Below are positions 10,456 through 19,710 of a stretch of DNA of 64,000 bases, piece by piece. The stretch's first letter is position 1; every line of letters begins with the position of its first letter. Origin of the DNA: Thalassotalea ponticola (GTDB taxonomy: Bacteria; Pseudomonadota; Gammaproteobacteria; Enterobacterales; Alteromonadaceae); NCBI RefSeq assembly GCF_041379045.1, contig NZ_CP166871.1:1984001-2048000 (forward strand), written 5' to 3'. The notes below the pieces were generated by a model. The model worked only from the letters and a program-made list of their open reading frames with translations, searched no databases and was not told the origin of the DNA. The translations under genes and the position numbers were made by a program.

Positions 10456-10477
10456 GGTCACAAAACGGTCACAAAAC
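10456..10477. repeat. Tandem 11-bp direct repeat GGTCACAAAAC
   Basis: Two exact, directly adjacent copies (10456-10466 and 10467-10477), one helical turn apart, about 65 bases upstream of the small ORF at 10542. The phasing suits a tandem operator for a DNA-binding protein. No factor is identified. Confidence 0.4.
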
Positions 10478-10541
10478 AGCCCTTGATATTTCGTACAATA
10501 ATCATTAGTATACTAAAGACAATAACAACAGGAGGCTTATT

Positions 10542-10688
10542 GTGAATTCAGACATATCAGAAAGTATTTGTTTTTGGCTTATTATGGGAACGTACCTTGT
10601 TCCGAAACTTATCATCGACACAACGCGCTCGGCAGTCAACTATGTCGACCAAAAAACCATTCCTCTCGCCAATCTAACCAAGCTGTAA
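10542..10688 (+). CDS. Small ORF, 48 aa hypothetical protein
   Basis: It starts GTG with an almost perfect Shine-Dalgarno (ACAGGAGGC) 6-7 bases upstream, preceded by a -10-like TATACT (10509-10514). The product begins MNSDISESICFWLIMGTYLV and has a short hydrophobic stretch around residues 9-23, then a polar tail ending ANLTKL. It could be a small membrane-associated protein or the leader of a larger regulatory unit upstream of putP. I recognise no family. Support is the ribosome-binding site and a clean reading frame only. Confidence 0.5.
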   Translation: MNSDISESICFWLIMGTYLVPKLIIDTTRSAVNYVDQKTIPLANLTKL

Positions 10689-10773
10689 AGCGGGTGTTGG
10701 CCACCAAGGTAAGTATTTGTTTCTAAAGCATTAGAAACGCTACTACACAACCTTAGATAAAAAAACTTGTAAC

Positions 10774-10840
10774 CAGAGAGCTTAGCGACACGCGATTAGT
10801 GTATCCGTATTTTGATCCTTTAGCGTACTTAAGCTCTCTG
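10774..10840. promoter_or_regulatory. Long stem-loop in the putP upstream region
   Basis: 11-bp perfect arms CAGAGAGCTTA (10774-10784) and TAAGCTCTCTG (10830-10840) enclose 45 bases, about 95 bases before the putP start. It could be a structured 5' leader or an operator pair. No known riboswitch is recognised. Confidence 0.4.
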
Positions 10841-10932
10841 CTCTGTTGATAAGTTATCAGTGCAATAATTTCTAGGGATCCGGTGCAAAGAAAATTGCTT
10901 CTGAAAATTATAATTATATTTCGAATTATTAG

Positions 10933-12423
10933 ATGACTATGTTTTATTTAAGTTTCTCTACCATATCTATTGTTCTTTACTTCGTTATGCTGATCGGTAT
11001 TGGCATATACGCAATGAAAAAATCGACGGCTAATAACAACGAGTACCTACTAGGTGGTCGCAATGTAAGCCCGAAAGTGACCGCGCTGTCTGCCGGTGCT
11101 TCTGACATGAGTGGTTGGATGCTGATGGGATTACCAGGTGCAGCCTACGTCAGTGGTTTAAACAGCATTTGGTTAGCGCTGGGGTTAGTTATTGGCGCCT
11201 ACGTAAATTATCAGATTGTCGCACCAAAACTGCGTGTATTTACGGAAGTAGCGGATGACTCACTAACTATTCCCGAGTTTTTATCCAAGCGTTTTGCGCT
11301 TAACAAAGGCGGTGTGCGCTTAATTGCCTCATTGGTTATTATCGTGTTCTTCACGGTATATACCGCTTCGGGCTTGGTTGCCGGCGGTAAGTTATTCGAA
11401 TCGGCATTTGGTTTACACTACAGTTGGGGCGTAATTGCTACGGTATCTGTGGTCGTCGCATACACCATTTTAGGTGGTTTTTTAGCAGTGAGCTTAAGTG
11501 ACTTTATCCAAGGTGTGATCATGCTTATTGCCCTTGTTGCCGTGCCACTGGCTACGTACATGCAGTTCGATCAAGCACAGATGATGCAATTTACTGAATC
11601 TATGTCGTTTAGTTTCAGCAACATGGAATTTATCGCCGCGCTAAGTTTAATGACATGGGGCCTAGGTTATTTTGGTCAGCCTCATATTATTGTCCGTTTT
11701 ATGGCGATTGATAGCCACAAGAATTTGCCACGCGCAAAAACCATCGGTTTAACGTGGATGACCATATCCATTATTGGTGCCGTTGTCACTGGTTTAGTAG
11801 GCGCAGCATTTATTGCCAACAGCAAGCAAACCATCAACGATCCAGAAACGATTTTTATTTTCTTGTCGCAATTTTTATTCCATCCGTTTATTGCCGGATG
11901 GTTATTAGCGGCCATTTTAGCGGCGATAATGAGTACCATTTCATCGCAACTATTAGTGTCTTCAAGCTCGTTGGTTGAAGATATTTACAAGGCATATTCG
12001 CGCACGGCACCAAGTGCCAACAAATTACTGATGACAAGTCGAGTGTGTGTATTAGTTGTTGCTGTTGTTGCGTCACTGATCGCCCTTGATAACAACAACA
12101 GCGTGTTAAATTTGGTTTCCAATGCCTGGGCCGGATTCGGTGCGGCGTTTGGACCACTTGTTTTATTTAGCTTGTGGTGGAAAAAGCTAACCCACGCAGG
12201 GGCTATTGCCGGTGTGGTAACGGGTTGTGTGACCGTATTAATTTGGGCTTATGTGCCGTTGTTAGCAAATGGTCAAACACTGAGTAGCTTGTTTTACGAA
12301 TTACTACCTGGCTTTATTGCCAGCTCTACAGCCATTGTTGTTGTCAGTTTAAACAGCCAAAAACCCGCTACACAAGCTATTTCATGGTTTGAAGAAACGT
12401 CGAAAAAGTTAGTCAAAGCCTAA
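10933..12423 (+). CDS. putP: Sodium/proline symporter PutP
   Basis: 496 aa sodium:solute symporter (SSS family) of the inner membrane with about 12-13 helices. The helix-1 to helix-2 region holds the PutP signature (NEYLLGGRNVSPKVTALSAGASDMSGWMLMGLPG), which includes the sodium- and proline-binding residues. Loop LTIPEFLSKRF and the TMD8 region (ILAAIMSTISSQLLVSSSS) also match the family. The next genes, proB and proA, are closely spaced on the same strand (24 bp to proB). This suggests a proline or osmoadaptation operon that combines import with synthesis, which is unusual because putP more often pairs with putA. Confidence 0.95.
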   Translation: MTMFYLSFSTISIVLYFVMLIGIGIYAMKKSTANNNEYLLGGRNVSPKVTALSAGASDMSGWMLMGLPGAAYVSGLNSIWLALGLVIGAYVNYQIVAPKLRVFTEVADDSLTIPEFLSKRFALNKGGVRLIASLVIIVFFTVYTASGLVAGGKLFESAFGLHYSWGVIATVSVVVAYTILGGFLAVSLSDFIQGVIMLIALVAVPLATYMQFDQAQMMQFTESMSFSFSNMEFIAALSLMTWGLGYFGQPHIIVRFMAIDSHKNLPRAKTIGLTWMTISIIGAVVTGLVGAAFIANSKQTINDPETIFIFLSQFLFHPFIAGWLLAAILAAIMSTISSQLLVSSSSLVEDIYKAYSRTAPSANKLLMTSRVCVLVVAVVASLIALDNNNSVLNLVSNAWAGFGAAFGPLVLFSLWWKKLTHAGAIAGVVTGCVTVLIWAYVPLLANGQTLSSLFYELLPGFIASSTAIVVVSLNSQKPATQAISWFEETSKKLVKA

Positions 12424-12447
12424 TTATTATTGAGTCAGGAGTCCATT

Positions 12448-13548
12448 ATGAACACCCCTAACTGGAACAGAATTGTTATTAAAGTCGGTAGCGCTTTGAT
12501 AGCTCCAAATAGAGATGGTTGCAGTAGTCAATATCTGCTGAGTATTGCCAACTTCATCGTCCGCTGCCGCATGTCAGGTATCCAAGTGGTATTGGTGTCC
12601 TCCGGCTCGGTTGCCGCTGGTGCCCATTTGTTTGAACAGGTGAATGATTCGTCCATCACCATTAAGAAAGCCATGGCCAGCGCTGGCCAACAAGAAATGA
12701 TGGCGACATGGGATAGGTTATTCGACTTTTCTACGGCGCAAGTGTTGTTAACTCATGCCGATTTAAGAAACCGCGACCGTTATATTAGTGTGCGAGATAC
12801 CTTAGATACGTTACTTGAGAATGACATTTTGCCAGTGGTCAATGAAAACGACACGGTAACCACTGACAAACTTAAAGTCGGTGACAACGATAATTTATCA
12901 GCCATGGTGGCCACCGCGACTCAAGCTGATGCGCTGATCATTTGTTCAGACATTGACGGTTTATACACTGCCAATCCGCACCTTGATAAAAGTGCGCGCT
13001 TGATCAGTGATGTGATTGAAATCAACAGCGATATTTATGCGATGGCCGGTGGCGCAACCAGCGATGTCGGCACTGGCGGTATGAAAACTAAAATTCAAGC
13101 CGCTGAAAAAGCGACGTCGCATGGTATTCAAACATTTATTGTTGACGGCTTTAACGAGCAAAGCTTTAATCAACTATTAGAGGGTAATAATCCCGGTACG
13201 TTATTTCATCCACATCCAGATCCCATGCTTGAACCAATGCATTGGCTGCGTCACACCACCCTAGCTCAAGGCGAGTTAGTGGTAGCTGATGAATTTAGCA
13301 TTGATGAAGACCTTACCAGTGATGTGTTGACATCAAACGACATAATCGACGTAAACGGCGATTTCTCGGCAGGAGATGTGGTCATGCTGCGTAAACAAAA
13401 TGGTGAAAAAGTTGCCAAAGTAACAACGAATTACAGCAGTTGTTTACTCAGTTTTGTCGCCACACAAGACGATGAACAAATTAATAGGACGCTCGACGAT
13501 ACAATCGATCCTATTCTCTCTGAAAAATATATTGCAAAAATGGAATAA
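12448..13548 (+). CDS. proB: Glutamate 5-kinase ProB
   Basis: 366 aa. Phosphorylates glutamate in the first step of proline synthesis. The amino-acid kinase domain (about 1-255) shows IVIKVGSALI, VVLVSSGSVAAG, VVNENDTVT and GGMKTKIQAAEKA. A C-terminal PUA domain (about 275-360) is present, as in full-length bacterial enzymes. I chose the ATG at 12448 because CAGGAG sits 7 bases upstream; the frame runs back to a TTG at 12430 without support. proA starts 4 bases after the stop, so the two are co-transcribed. Confidence 0.96.
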   Translation: MNTPNWNRIVIKVGSALIAPNRDGCSSQYLLSIANFIVRCRMSGIQVVLVSSGSVAAGAHLFEQVNDSSITIKKAMASAGQQEMMATWDRLFDFSTAQVLLTHADLRNRDRYISVRDTLDTLLENDILPVVNENDTVTTDKLKVGDNDNLSAMVATATQADALIICSDIDGLYTANPHLDKSARLISDVIEINSDIYAMAGGATSDVGTGGMKTKIQAAEKATSHGIQTFIVDGFNEQSFNQLLEGNNPGTLFHPHPDPMLEPMHWLRHTTLAQGELVVADEFSIDEDLTSDVLTSNDIIDVNGDFSAGDVVMLRKQNGEKVAKVTTNYSSCLLSFVATQDDEQINRTLDDTIDPILSEKYIAKME

Positions 13549-13552
13549 ACAC

Positions 13553-14800
13553 ATGACATTAATGAAAAGTATTGCCACACAGGCGAAAAAAGCCGCACGT
13601 ATTCTTGCTATTCAGTCAGCCGAAAAACGCATCAGTGTATTAACTGATATGGCTGATGCACTGCGCCAACACGCAAATGTCATCCTTGAGGCAAACAAAG
13701 ACGATTTGCAGCGCGCCACCGAAGCTGGGTTATCCGATGCGATGATTGACCGCTTAACGCTAAACGAACAACGCATTAATGACATGGCCGATGGCTTAGA
13801 CACCGTTGCATCATTACCCGAAGTTGTTGGTACAACTCGTGAGTTTGGCAAACGTCCCAACGGCCTAACAATAGAAAAAATGCGCATTCCACTCGGCGTA
13901 GTTTGTATGATTTACGAAGCGCGCCCTAATGTTACCGCCGACGCCGCAGGTTTGTGTATCAAATCGGGTAATGCCGTTGTGCTGCGCGGTGGTAAAGAGG
14001 CGCTGAGCAGTAGTTTAGCTATTGCCGACGTATTGCGTTCGGTATTAACAGCGCATCAATTACCAGAAGAGATAGTATCGGTTATTCCCGATCCAGATAG
14101 AGCATTACTCAATGAGCTACTGACCTTGAAAGATGACATCGATTTGGTGATCCCTCGCGGCGGTGAAGGCTTGATCAACTTTGTCAGTGCAAACAGTCAA
14201 ATTCCTGTGATTCAACACTACAAAGGCGTATGCCACTTGTACGTTGATAACGAGGCAGACTTAGATAAAGCGCTAGCCATACTGTTAAATGGTAAAACAC
14301 AACGCACCGGTGTGTGTAATGCGTTAGAAGGCTTACTAGTACATGGTGATATCGCTGAGCAATTTTTACCTAAAGTAGCCGATGCCTTTAAAGAAAAACA
14401 GGTGAAGGTAAATGGTTGTGATAAGGCCGAGCCTTACTTTGACGACTTTACCCTACTCAACGACGATGAGTTTGGACAGGAATATTTGTCGCTTGAAATT
14501 GCGGTGCGCGTTGTAGACAGCATAGAGCAAAGCTTTGCTCATATCGAGCAATTTGGCAGCCATCATACCGAGGTGATTGTGACCGAAAACAAACAGACCG
14601 CCCAGCGCTTTCAGCAGGTGGTCGATGCTTCTGTGGTAATGGTTAATGCATCATCTCGATTCTCTGATGGTGGCGAATTGGGCTTGGGTGCCGAAATTGG
14701 TATTGCAACAACGAAACTGCACGCCTATGGCCCAATGGGTATTGAATCTCTCACCACAGAAAAGTATCTGGTACACGGTACTGGACAGTGCCGTAATTAG
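13553..14800 (+). CDS. proA: Gamma-glutamyl phosphate reductase ProA
   Basis: 415 aa NADPH-dependent aldehyde-dehydrogenase-fold enzyme for the second proline-synthesis step. It acts with ProB because the phosphate intermediate is unstable. The catalytic cysteine lies in TQRTGVCNALEGLLVH. The conserved YEARPNVTADAAGLCIKSGNA and the C-terminal ASSRFSDGGELGLGAEIGI are present. I chose the start MTLMKSIATQ just after proB; the frame extends upstream into proB but has no support there. Confidence 0.96.
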   Translation: MTLMKSIATQAKKAARILAIQSAEKRISVLTDMADALRQHANVILEANKDDLQRATEAGLSDAMIDRLTLNEQRINDMADGLDTVASLPEVVGTTREFGKRPNGLTIEKMRIPLGVVCMIYEARPNVTADAAGLCIKSGNAVVLRGGKEALSSSLAIADVLRSVLTAHQLPEEIVSVIPDPDRALLNELLTLKDDIDLVIPRGGEGLINFVSANSQIPVIQHYKGVCHLYVDNEADLDKALAILLNGKTQRTGVCNALEGLLVHGDIAEQFLPKVADAFKEKQVKVNGCDKAEPYFDDFTLLNDDEFGQEYLSLEIAVRVVDSIEQSFAHIEQFGSHHTEVIVTENKQTAQRFQQVVDASVVMVNASSRFSDGGELGLGAEIGIATTKLHAYGPMGIESLTTEKYLVHGTGQCRN

Positions 14801-14853
14801 TGCTTGCTGCGCACGCTTGCGTGCAGTTTAGTACGACGCAGATACACGGTAGG

Positions 14854-14915
14854 ACAAATGTCCTTGAGTTAAATCTAGGCTACTATCCGTAGCGGTTTAA
14901 CTCAGGGGCATTTGT
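14854..14915 (+). terminator. Extended imperfect hairpin after proA, probable terminator
   Basis: An imperfect inverted repeat runs from ACAAATG (14854-14860) and TTGAGTTAAA to TTTAACTCA and CATTTGT (ending 14915). It is followed by TTTAAG. It lies between the convergent proA and sulfur-transport genes. Confidence 0.5.
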
Positions 14916-14949
14916 TTAAGTTTATCAGCCCTCTCTATACTGCTGTGCA

Positions 14950-15504
14950 TTACGGCAGGTGTCCTCTCGAAGACGACTTGCGCAGTGTTGTTGGCAACAG
15001 CCACGCAACCAAGACAAAACCAACGCCGATAACTATTGGTAGCCACATAGTACCGGATACACTGACTACGCTGGTTTTGCCGCCAAGCATAGGTTCAAAC
15101 AAGCCAAACGTTGCTAACCACGGGTAGGCAAGTGCAAAGGCGCCAGCACCCAATAGACCACCTAAAACAAAAAATAATGCGTCTTTTCGCCCAGCGCCGA
15201 CGTTGGCTAAGCTCGTGCCTGGACACATACCAGATACTGCCCAACCAATACCAAACAATGCGCCGCCAATAATCACTCCCATATACATGGTTTTAATACT
15301 CATGTGAGATGGGTCAAATACGTTGAGGAGAACACCGACAAAAAACACGGCGGACGACAAACCAATTGCAGCAAGGATAGTTTTAGCCAAGCGCAAATCT
15401 CTCAGGGTTAGCATATCAATAATGATATCGGCATGTGTTGCCCCCACTCGATACAGCGAAAAACCAAATAAGCTGCCAAGAACAATGGCTAATACAATCA
15501 TCAC
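14950..15504 (-). CDS. YeeE/YedE family membrane protein (second half)
   Basis: 184 aa with about four to five transmembrane helices and the conserved GMCPGTSLANVGAG segment. This matches the C-terminal half of YeeE/YedE (TsuA-type) thiosulfate transporters, where a conserved cysteine relays the substrate. In E. coli YeeE is one protein of about 350 aa. Here, as in many marine bacteria, the two halves are separate genes. The start overlaps the upstream partner by 4 bp (ATGA), so the two are translated together and probably assemble into one transporter. Confidence 0.85.
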   Translation of the reverse strand: MMIVLAIVLGSLFGFSLYRVGATHADIIIDMLTLRDLRLAKTILAAIGLSSAVFFVGVLLNVFDPSHMSIKTMYMGVIIGGALFGIGWAVSGMCPGTSLANVGAGRKDALFFVLGGLLGAGAFALAYPWLATFGLFEPMLGGKTSVVSVSGTMWLPIVIGVGFVLVAWLLPTTLRKSSSRGHLP

Positions 15505-16055
15505 ACATCACCTCCGCTTTTGTTATACACCAACATGGCGACAGGAATTGCGGTGATAAATGCGGCAAGCGCAAATACATAGCCGCTAATTGAGGTTTGC
15601 ATCATCCCACTCATCATGTGCCCTGAGGTACAACCGCTGGCCAGTCGAGCACCAAACAACGCGATAAAACCACCGATAAAGGTCATCGCATAACGCGACC
15701 ATGGATTAGTGCCGTAGCATTTGGCATGTGCTTTGGGGATCTCAGGCTCCTGGTGCGAACGCGAGGCAATAAAGCCACCGACAATCATACTCAATACAAA
15801 AATCAGCCCGTAATTTAACGGCTGTGCAACGGACTGGGCGTACTTGCCACCAGACTTAGCCAAGTATTCATTACTGCTGGTGTATCCGGTTTGGGTACTC
15901 GAGTCTTGAGTTACCAGTTCAGGCTGAAACACTTTGGCAATCAGGCCATCAATAATAACAAATTGGGTTGACACTCCAATTGGTTTAACCAGTACCAGGG
16001 CGAGCACAAACACCGCGGCTAATGCGACAGCGCCCTGTTTCCAAGATAAGGTCAT
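15501..16055 (-). CDS. YeeE/YedE family membrane protein (first half)
   Basis: 184 aa. It has an N-terminal helix, a polar loop with a tyrosine-rich stretch (about residues 50-75), then three further helices. The conserved GARLASGCTSGHMMSGMMQ segment carries the cysteine typical of the N-terminal half of YeeE/YedE transporters. A GGAGGT ribosome-binding site lies before the ATG. No rhodanese, TusA or sulfur-oxidation gene is adjacent, so the exact sulfur compound remains inferred from the family. Confidence 0.85.
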   Translation of the reverse strand: MTLSWKQGAVALAAVFVLALVLVKPIGVSTQFVIIDGLIAKVFQPELVTQDSSTQTGYTSSNEYLAKSGGKYAQSVAQPLNYGLIFVLSMIVGGFIASRSHQEPEIPKAHAKCYGTNPWSRYAMTFIGGFIALFGARLASGCTSGHMMSGMMQTSISGYVFALAAFITAIPVAMLVYNKSGGDV

Positions 16056-16509
16056 GGGTCACCTCCTAACATAACCAATTGCTGATGATTAGAGCGTGTT
16101 CAACTTTGCTGTTCATTTTTGCTGCGAATTGTTTGGGATTTTTACAAGGCAACGACTATAAAGTTTCGTCATCTAAACAACTAGGCGTTAACAACGTAGA
16201 AATTTCAAACAAACGCTGGCCAAAGGGTTCTGTCGAAATTCTCCCTGCTCTGTAATAACTGACACTTACATAGATGACTATGCTGCATGACAGCTATTTT
16301 GATCAGAAATCATTTAGGTTGAACAAAATTTGTAGCTCAAAGATCAACACGCCTTAATTATGGCACATTAAATTAGCAACCAATGATATGCCCAATAATC
16401 TGCACCTCTCTCGGTAAACTTCATAGCATTACAACAAAAATTAGCTTGCAACTAAACTTGGTTGTGGCTTTGTGCGTAAACACTGATAAACAACAAAAAG
16501 GAATATACA
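16056..16509. other. Intergenic region between divergent YeeE pair and lipoprotein
   Basis: About 450 bases without a supported ORF. It must carry divergent promoters, and no clear operator or RNA was seen. Confidence 0.35.
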
Positions 16510-17058
16510 ATGTTTAAATTTTTCACCGTCGGCGCTCTACTACTTACCTTGACCGCTTGCGCCAGCGTTATTGAAAATCGATCGCCAATTAACGAGACCT
16601 TTCCCAATGTCACCGGTACTAACCTAAACAAACAATCGATCGCTATCCCCGATGGCTTAGAAGGTGATTTAAAAGTGTTGCTGATAGGGTACGTTGAGCG
16701 CTCTCAATTTGATATTGACCGCTGGTTGATCGGTTTAGATATGACCCAAACCCCTGTTCCAGCCTACGAGTTACCAACCATTGCCGGCATGTTCCCACAA
16801 ATGTTCGAAACCTTTATTGATAATGGCATGCGCAAAGGCATACCCAAGTCAATGTGGGGTGGTGTGATCACCATTTATGACGGCGCCGAAAAGATCACTG
16901 CGTTAACCGGTACTGAAAATCGCAAGAATGCACGAGTAATTCTGATCAACTCGGCAGGAAAAATCCTCTATTTTTACGACCGTGGTTTTGCCGTTGATGC
17001 ACTGAATAACTTGCGCGAAACAATTAGAGAGTATCAGCAACAAACAGCAAGCAAATAG
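16510..17058 (+). CDS. Predicted lipoprotein, possibly thioredoxin-fold
   Basis: 182 aa. The N-terminus is a lipoprotein signal (MFKFFTVGALLLTLTAC) with lipobox LTAC and cysteine at residue 17, so it should be lipid-anchored. The mature part contains LKVLLIGYVERSQFDIDRWL near residue 55 and ends with NARVILINSAGKILYFYDRGF, the last strand pattern of thioredoxin-like proteins such as ATP10. No CxxC pair is visible, so redox activity is unlikely. A GGAA ribosome-binding site precedes the ATG. Function unknown. Confidence 0.75.
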   Translation: MFKFFTVGALLLTLTACASVIENRSPINETFPNVTGTNLNKQSIAIPDGLEGDLKVLLIGYVERSQFDIDRWLIGLDMTQTPVPAYELPTIAGMFPQMFETFIDNGMRKGIPKSMWGGVITIYDGAEKITALTGTENRKNARVILINSAGKILYFYDRGFAVDALNNLRETIREYQQQTASK

Positions 17059-17197
17059 TATAATGCGATTGATGTCGGGATGTAAAAATACTCTGTCGTC
17101 GCTGATTGAATGCTTGCTTAGTTGGTGGCTAGCTTTTTAGCCACACAACTTACGCCAAACACCTTACGCCAGTTATCAAGCGAGACGTAACCTTAGC

Positions 17198-18256
17198 TTA
17201 CGGAAACGAGTAGCGAACAATTCGTTTGACTACCGAGCCATATTGACGAAAGAAACTTCCCGTATTGTAATGAATACCGTGCTGTTGCAGGATACGCTCT
17301 ACAGATGGTGCTATCTCTCTGTATCGTCTGGCCGGCAGATCCGGAAACAAGTGATGCTCTATCTGAAAGCTTAAGTGCCCAGTTAAAACGTGAAACCAGT
17401 TACCGCCTTTTAAGTTTGATGAACCTAATGCTTGACGATAGTACCACTGCCCTTTCGTCTCATTTTGACAGTCCTGCTCTGAGAAGGTGTGTACGTCTTC
17501 GGTAAAATGGCCACAAAAGATAATGGTTGACGTCCATAAGTTGCGCAACAGGTTAGCGCATAAATTACCGACCAGTACCCATAAAAACAGTGGTCCGGCT
17601 AACAATGGAAACAGCAAATAATCCTTAACTAGTTGTCTTGCCCCTTTGCTGAAAAAACGACGTTTGAGCTCGGCATGAGATACTTTATTGTTGCGGTTTT
17701 GCTTCTTTTTACCAAAAAACACCCGCTCGGCAGCCATTTCGTGATACGACACTCCCCATTGAAATAAAGCACTTAAGAGAAGATACGTGACAAATTGCCA
17801 GAGATTTTTAACACGCCAGCGAAAATCTTTTGACAAGCGCAACAAGCCATAACCAAAATCTCGGTCTTTGCCAATAATATTGGTGTATGTGTGGTGTTCG
17901 TAGTTATGCACTCGATTCCAACTCGCGCCATCGCATGCAATATCCCATTCGTACGATTTTGAGTTGATGTGTTTATCGTTCATCCAGTCGTATTGACCAT
18001 GCATCACATTATGGCCGATTTCCATATTATCAAGGATTTTGGCAATGGCTAATGACAACACGCCAACGACCCACAACACAGGAGTAATAAAACCTAACAT
18101 CAATAATATGCGACCCGACCACTCTAAAATGCGCTGCAGGACGATAATTCGCCTGATATAGTTGGCATCTTCTTGGCCAATTTTGGCCATCGTTTGCTCG
18201 CGCAGTTGATCGAGTTGTTGACCCAACAGCTGATAATTTGGGCTACTCTTACTCAT
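17198..18256 (-). CDS. Membrane fatty-acid desaturase
   Basis: 352 aa integral-membrane di-iron desaturase. The three histidine boxes are present: HNVMHGQYDW, HNYEHHTYTN and QIEHHLFPDLP, the last in the form used by acyl-lipid and front-end desaturases. Hydrophobic segments lie between the boxes. The gene overlaps the stop of the upstream ferredoxin-reductase gene by 4 bp (ATGA), so the reductase most likely supplies electrons. Expected role: introducing double bonds into membrane lipids, for example for cold adaptation. Regiospecificity cannot be read from sequence. Confidence 0.92.
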   Translation of the reverse strand: MSKSSPNYQLLGQQLDQLREQTMAKIGQEDANYIRRIIVLQRILEWSGRILLMLGFITPVLWVVGVLSLAIAKILDNMEIGHNVMHGQYDWMNDKHINSKSYEWDIACDGASWNRVHNYEHHTYTNIIGKDRDFGYGLLRLSKDFRWRVKNLWQFVTYLLLSALFQWGVSYHEMAAERVFFGKKKQNRNNKVSHAELKRRFFSKGARQLVKDYLLFPLLAGPLFLWVLVGNLCANLLRNLWTSTIIFCGHFTEDVHTFSEQDCQNETKGQWYYRQALGSSNLKGGNWFHVLTGHLSFQIEHHLFPDLPARRYREIAPSVERILQQHGIHYNTGSFFRQYGSVVKRIVRYSFP

Positions 18257-19305
18257 ACTCTAAGCTCCACATCACTCATCACTTGTGATACACATAATTG
18301 AATTAACTCCTCACCGCGATCAGATAATTTACCGGTGACCACATTTTTAACCACACCGGTGGTTTTAGTACACTGGCATTGATGGCAAATCCCTATTTTA
18401 CAGCCGTGTGATACAGGCTCTCCTAACGCCAGCAGTTGTGACAAAATAGGCGACTCATTGCTTACCACAATTTGCTTACCATTTAACGACACGTCAAAAA
18501 GTTGTTTGGTTTGACTATCTAGTTGCGTCAATGCCATTAAAGAAAAGTGTTCACTGTATAGCGATATATCGTGTAACTGAGCGTACTTGGCTACGCTTTG
18601 GTAAAACGCCTGAGGACCACATACCAGCATGGTTGATTGCGCAAACTTCTCTAGGTGATTTGATACATCACCGTCGACGTTTCGCGTCATTAACTGAAAA
18701 GAAAAATTTTCCATGGCTGCTGACAATGCCGTTAGCTCATCGACAAGCAGGTGTTGTTGTGGCTTTGCGTAGTAAAGCAAGTGAACGTGTCGGCCGTCGT
18801 TAGGCTGATTTTTTAAATCGTTAAGCATGGCAATAAATGGCGTAATACCAGAACCTGCCACCAACAACAGGTTATTATCGGTAAGTTTACCAACCGTAAA
18901 CTGCCCTTTCGGCGACGAGATGTTCACCCAATTACCAAGCGACAATTGACTCAGCGCGGGGGTAAAATGCCCTTGCTGTTGCTGTTTGATCACTAATCGA
19001 ATCAGTCTTTTCGATAATGCCAATTGAGGTGCTGAGGCAATGGTAAATACGCGAGTTAGCAACTTTCCATTAATCTCCTGCGTTAACTCGATGTGTTGGC
19101 CTGATTGATGTACAGGCCAATTGCCATGTACGCGCAAGTACAATTCAATGGTGTCAGTAACATGGTGATTAACCGCCACGACGTTGGCACGGTAAAAGCC
19201 ATCTCGCCAGGCCGGTTTAACGGCTTGTATAACAGGTTCGATATAGCCAGAAAATGACGTGTGGTGTAAAAACCGTCGGCTGAGCCAATTTAAATATTTT
19301 TTCAT
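18253..19305 (-). CDS. Ferredoxin-NADP reductase-like protein with C-terminal [2Fe-2S] domain
   Basis: 350 aa. An FAD-binding FNR domain (about 40-150; TRVFTIASAPQ) is followed by an NAD(P)-binding domain (LLLVAGSGITPFIAML, then MLVCGPQAFYQSV). A C-terminal plant-type ferredoxin carries the cluster cysteines in GCKIGICHQCQC and IQLCVSQ. This is a self-contained electron-transfer chain, as in the reductases that serve alkane or fatty-acid desaturases. It is translationally coupled to the downstream desaturase, which is its likely partner. Confidence 0.92.
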   Translation of the reverse strand: MKKYLNWLSRRFLHHTSFSGYIEPVIQAVKPAWRDGFYRANVVAVNHHVTDTIELYLRVHGNWPVHQSGQHIELTQEINGKLLTRVFTIASAPQLALSKRLIRLVIKQQQQGHFTPALSQLSLGNWVNISSPKGQFTVGKLTDNNLLLVAGSGITPFIAMLNDLKNQPNDGRHVHLLYYAKPQQHLLVDELTALSAAMENFSFQLMTRNVDGDVSNHLEKFAQSTMLVCGPQAFYQSVAKYAQLHDISLYSEHFSLMALTQLDSQTKQLFDVSLNGKQIVVSNESPILSQLLALGEPVSHGCKIGICHQCQCTKTTGVVKNVVTGKLSDRGEELIQLCVSQVMSDVELRV

Positions 19306-19630
19306 GAATAGGTTATTGAGTTTACATGTGTACGCTTAACTAAGTGCACAAGTGTACGCTGAAAAAATAAAAAATCAATACCGTTAGAGCTAAAACTCTA
19401 CACTCAGATAAATTTGTCGTGTTAAGCGACTTTTTGTTGGGGGCAATACCGTGTAGAAAACGCCATGATTGCCGGAGGATATCAAACTGACGCGATCAAT
19501 GATTTTGTCTTAATTGCTAGATATTGTTTGTGATTATGTCAGGTTCACGCTGTCGTTATTATGATGAGGCCTTTGGCTTGAACCAGAGTTGCTGTCACTC
19601 AATTAAACCACCACGCACAAACCATAAAAA
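19306..19630. other. Intergenic region, no gene seen
   Basis: About 325 bases upstream of the reductase gene and downstream of the fasciclin-gene terminator. No ORF, RNA gene or clear operator is visible. Confidence 0.35.
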
Positions 19631-19649
19631 AGGAGCCGTTAAGGCTCCT
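19631..19649 (-). terminator. Intrinsic terminator of fasciclin-domain gene
   Basis: A 7-bp stem AGGAGCC/GGCTCCT (19631-19637 with 19643-19649) has a 5-base loop. On the minus strand it is followed by TTTTTT. Confidence 0.8.
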
Positions 19650-19710
19650 AATTTACACTATTAAGTGTGGTCATTAACCATAATGCCTCACGCAAGGGGG
19701 TTATGTCTGG

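Noticed and set aside
13454..13552. Upstream extension of proA into proB
   Set aside because: It overlaps the proB coding end in another frame; the ATG at 13553 gives the normal ProA N-terminus.
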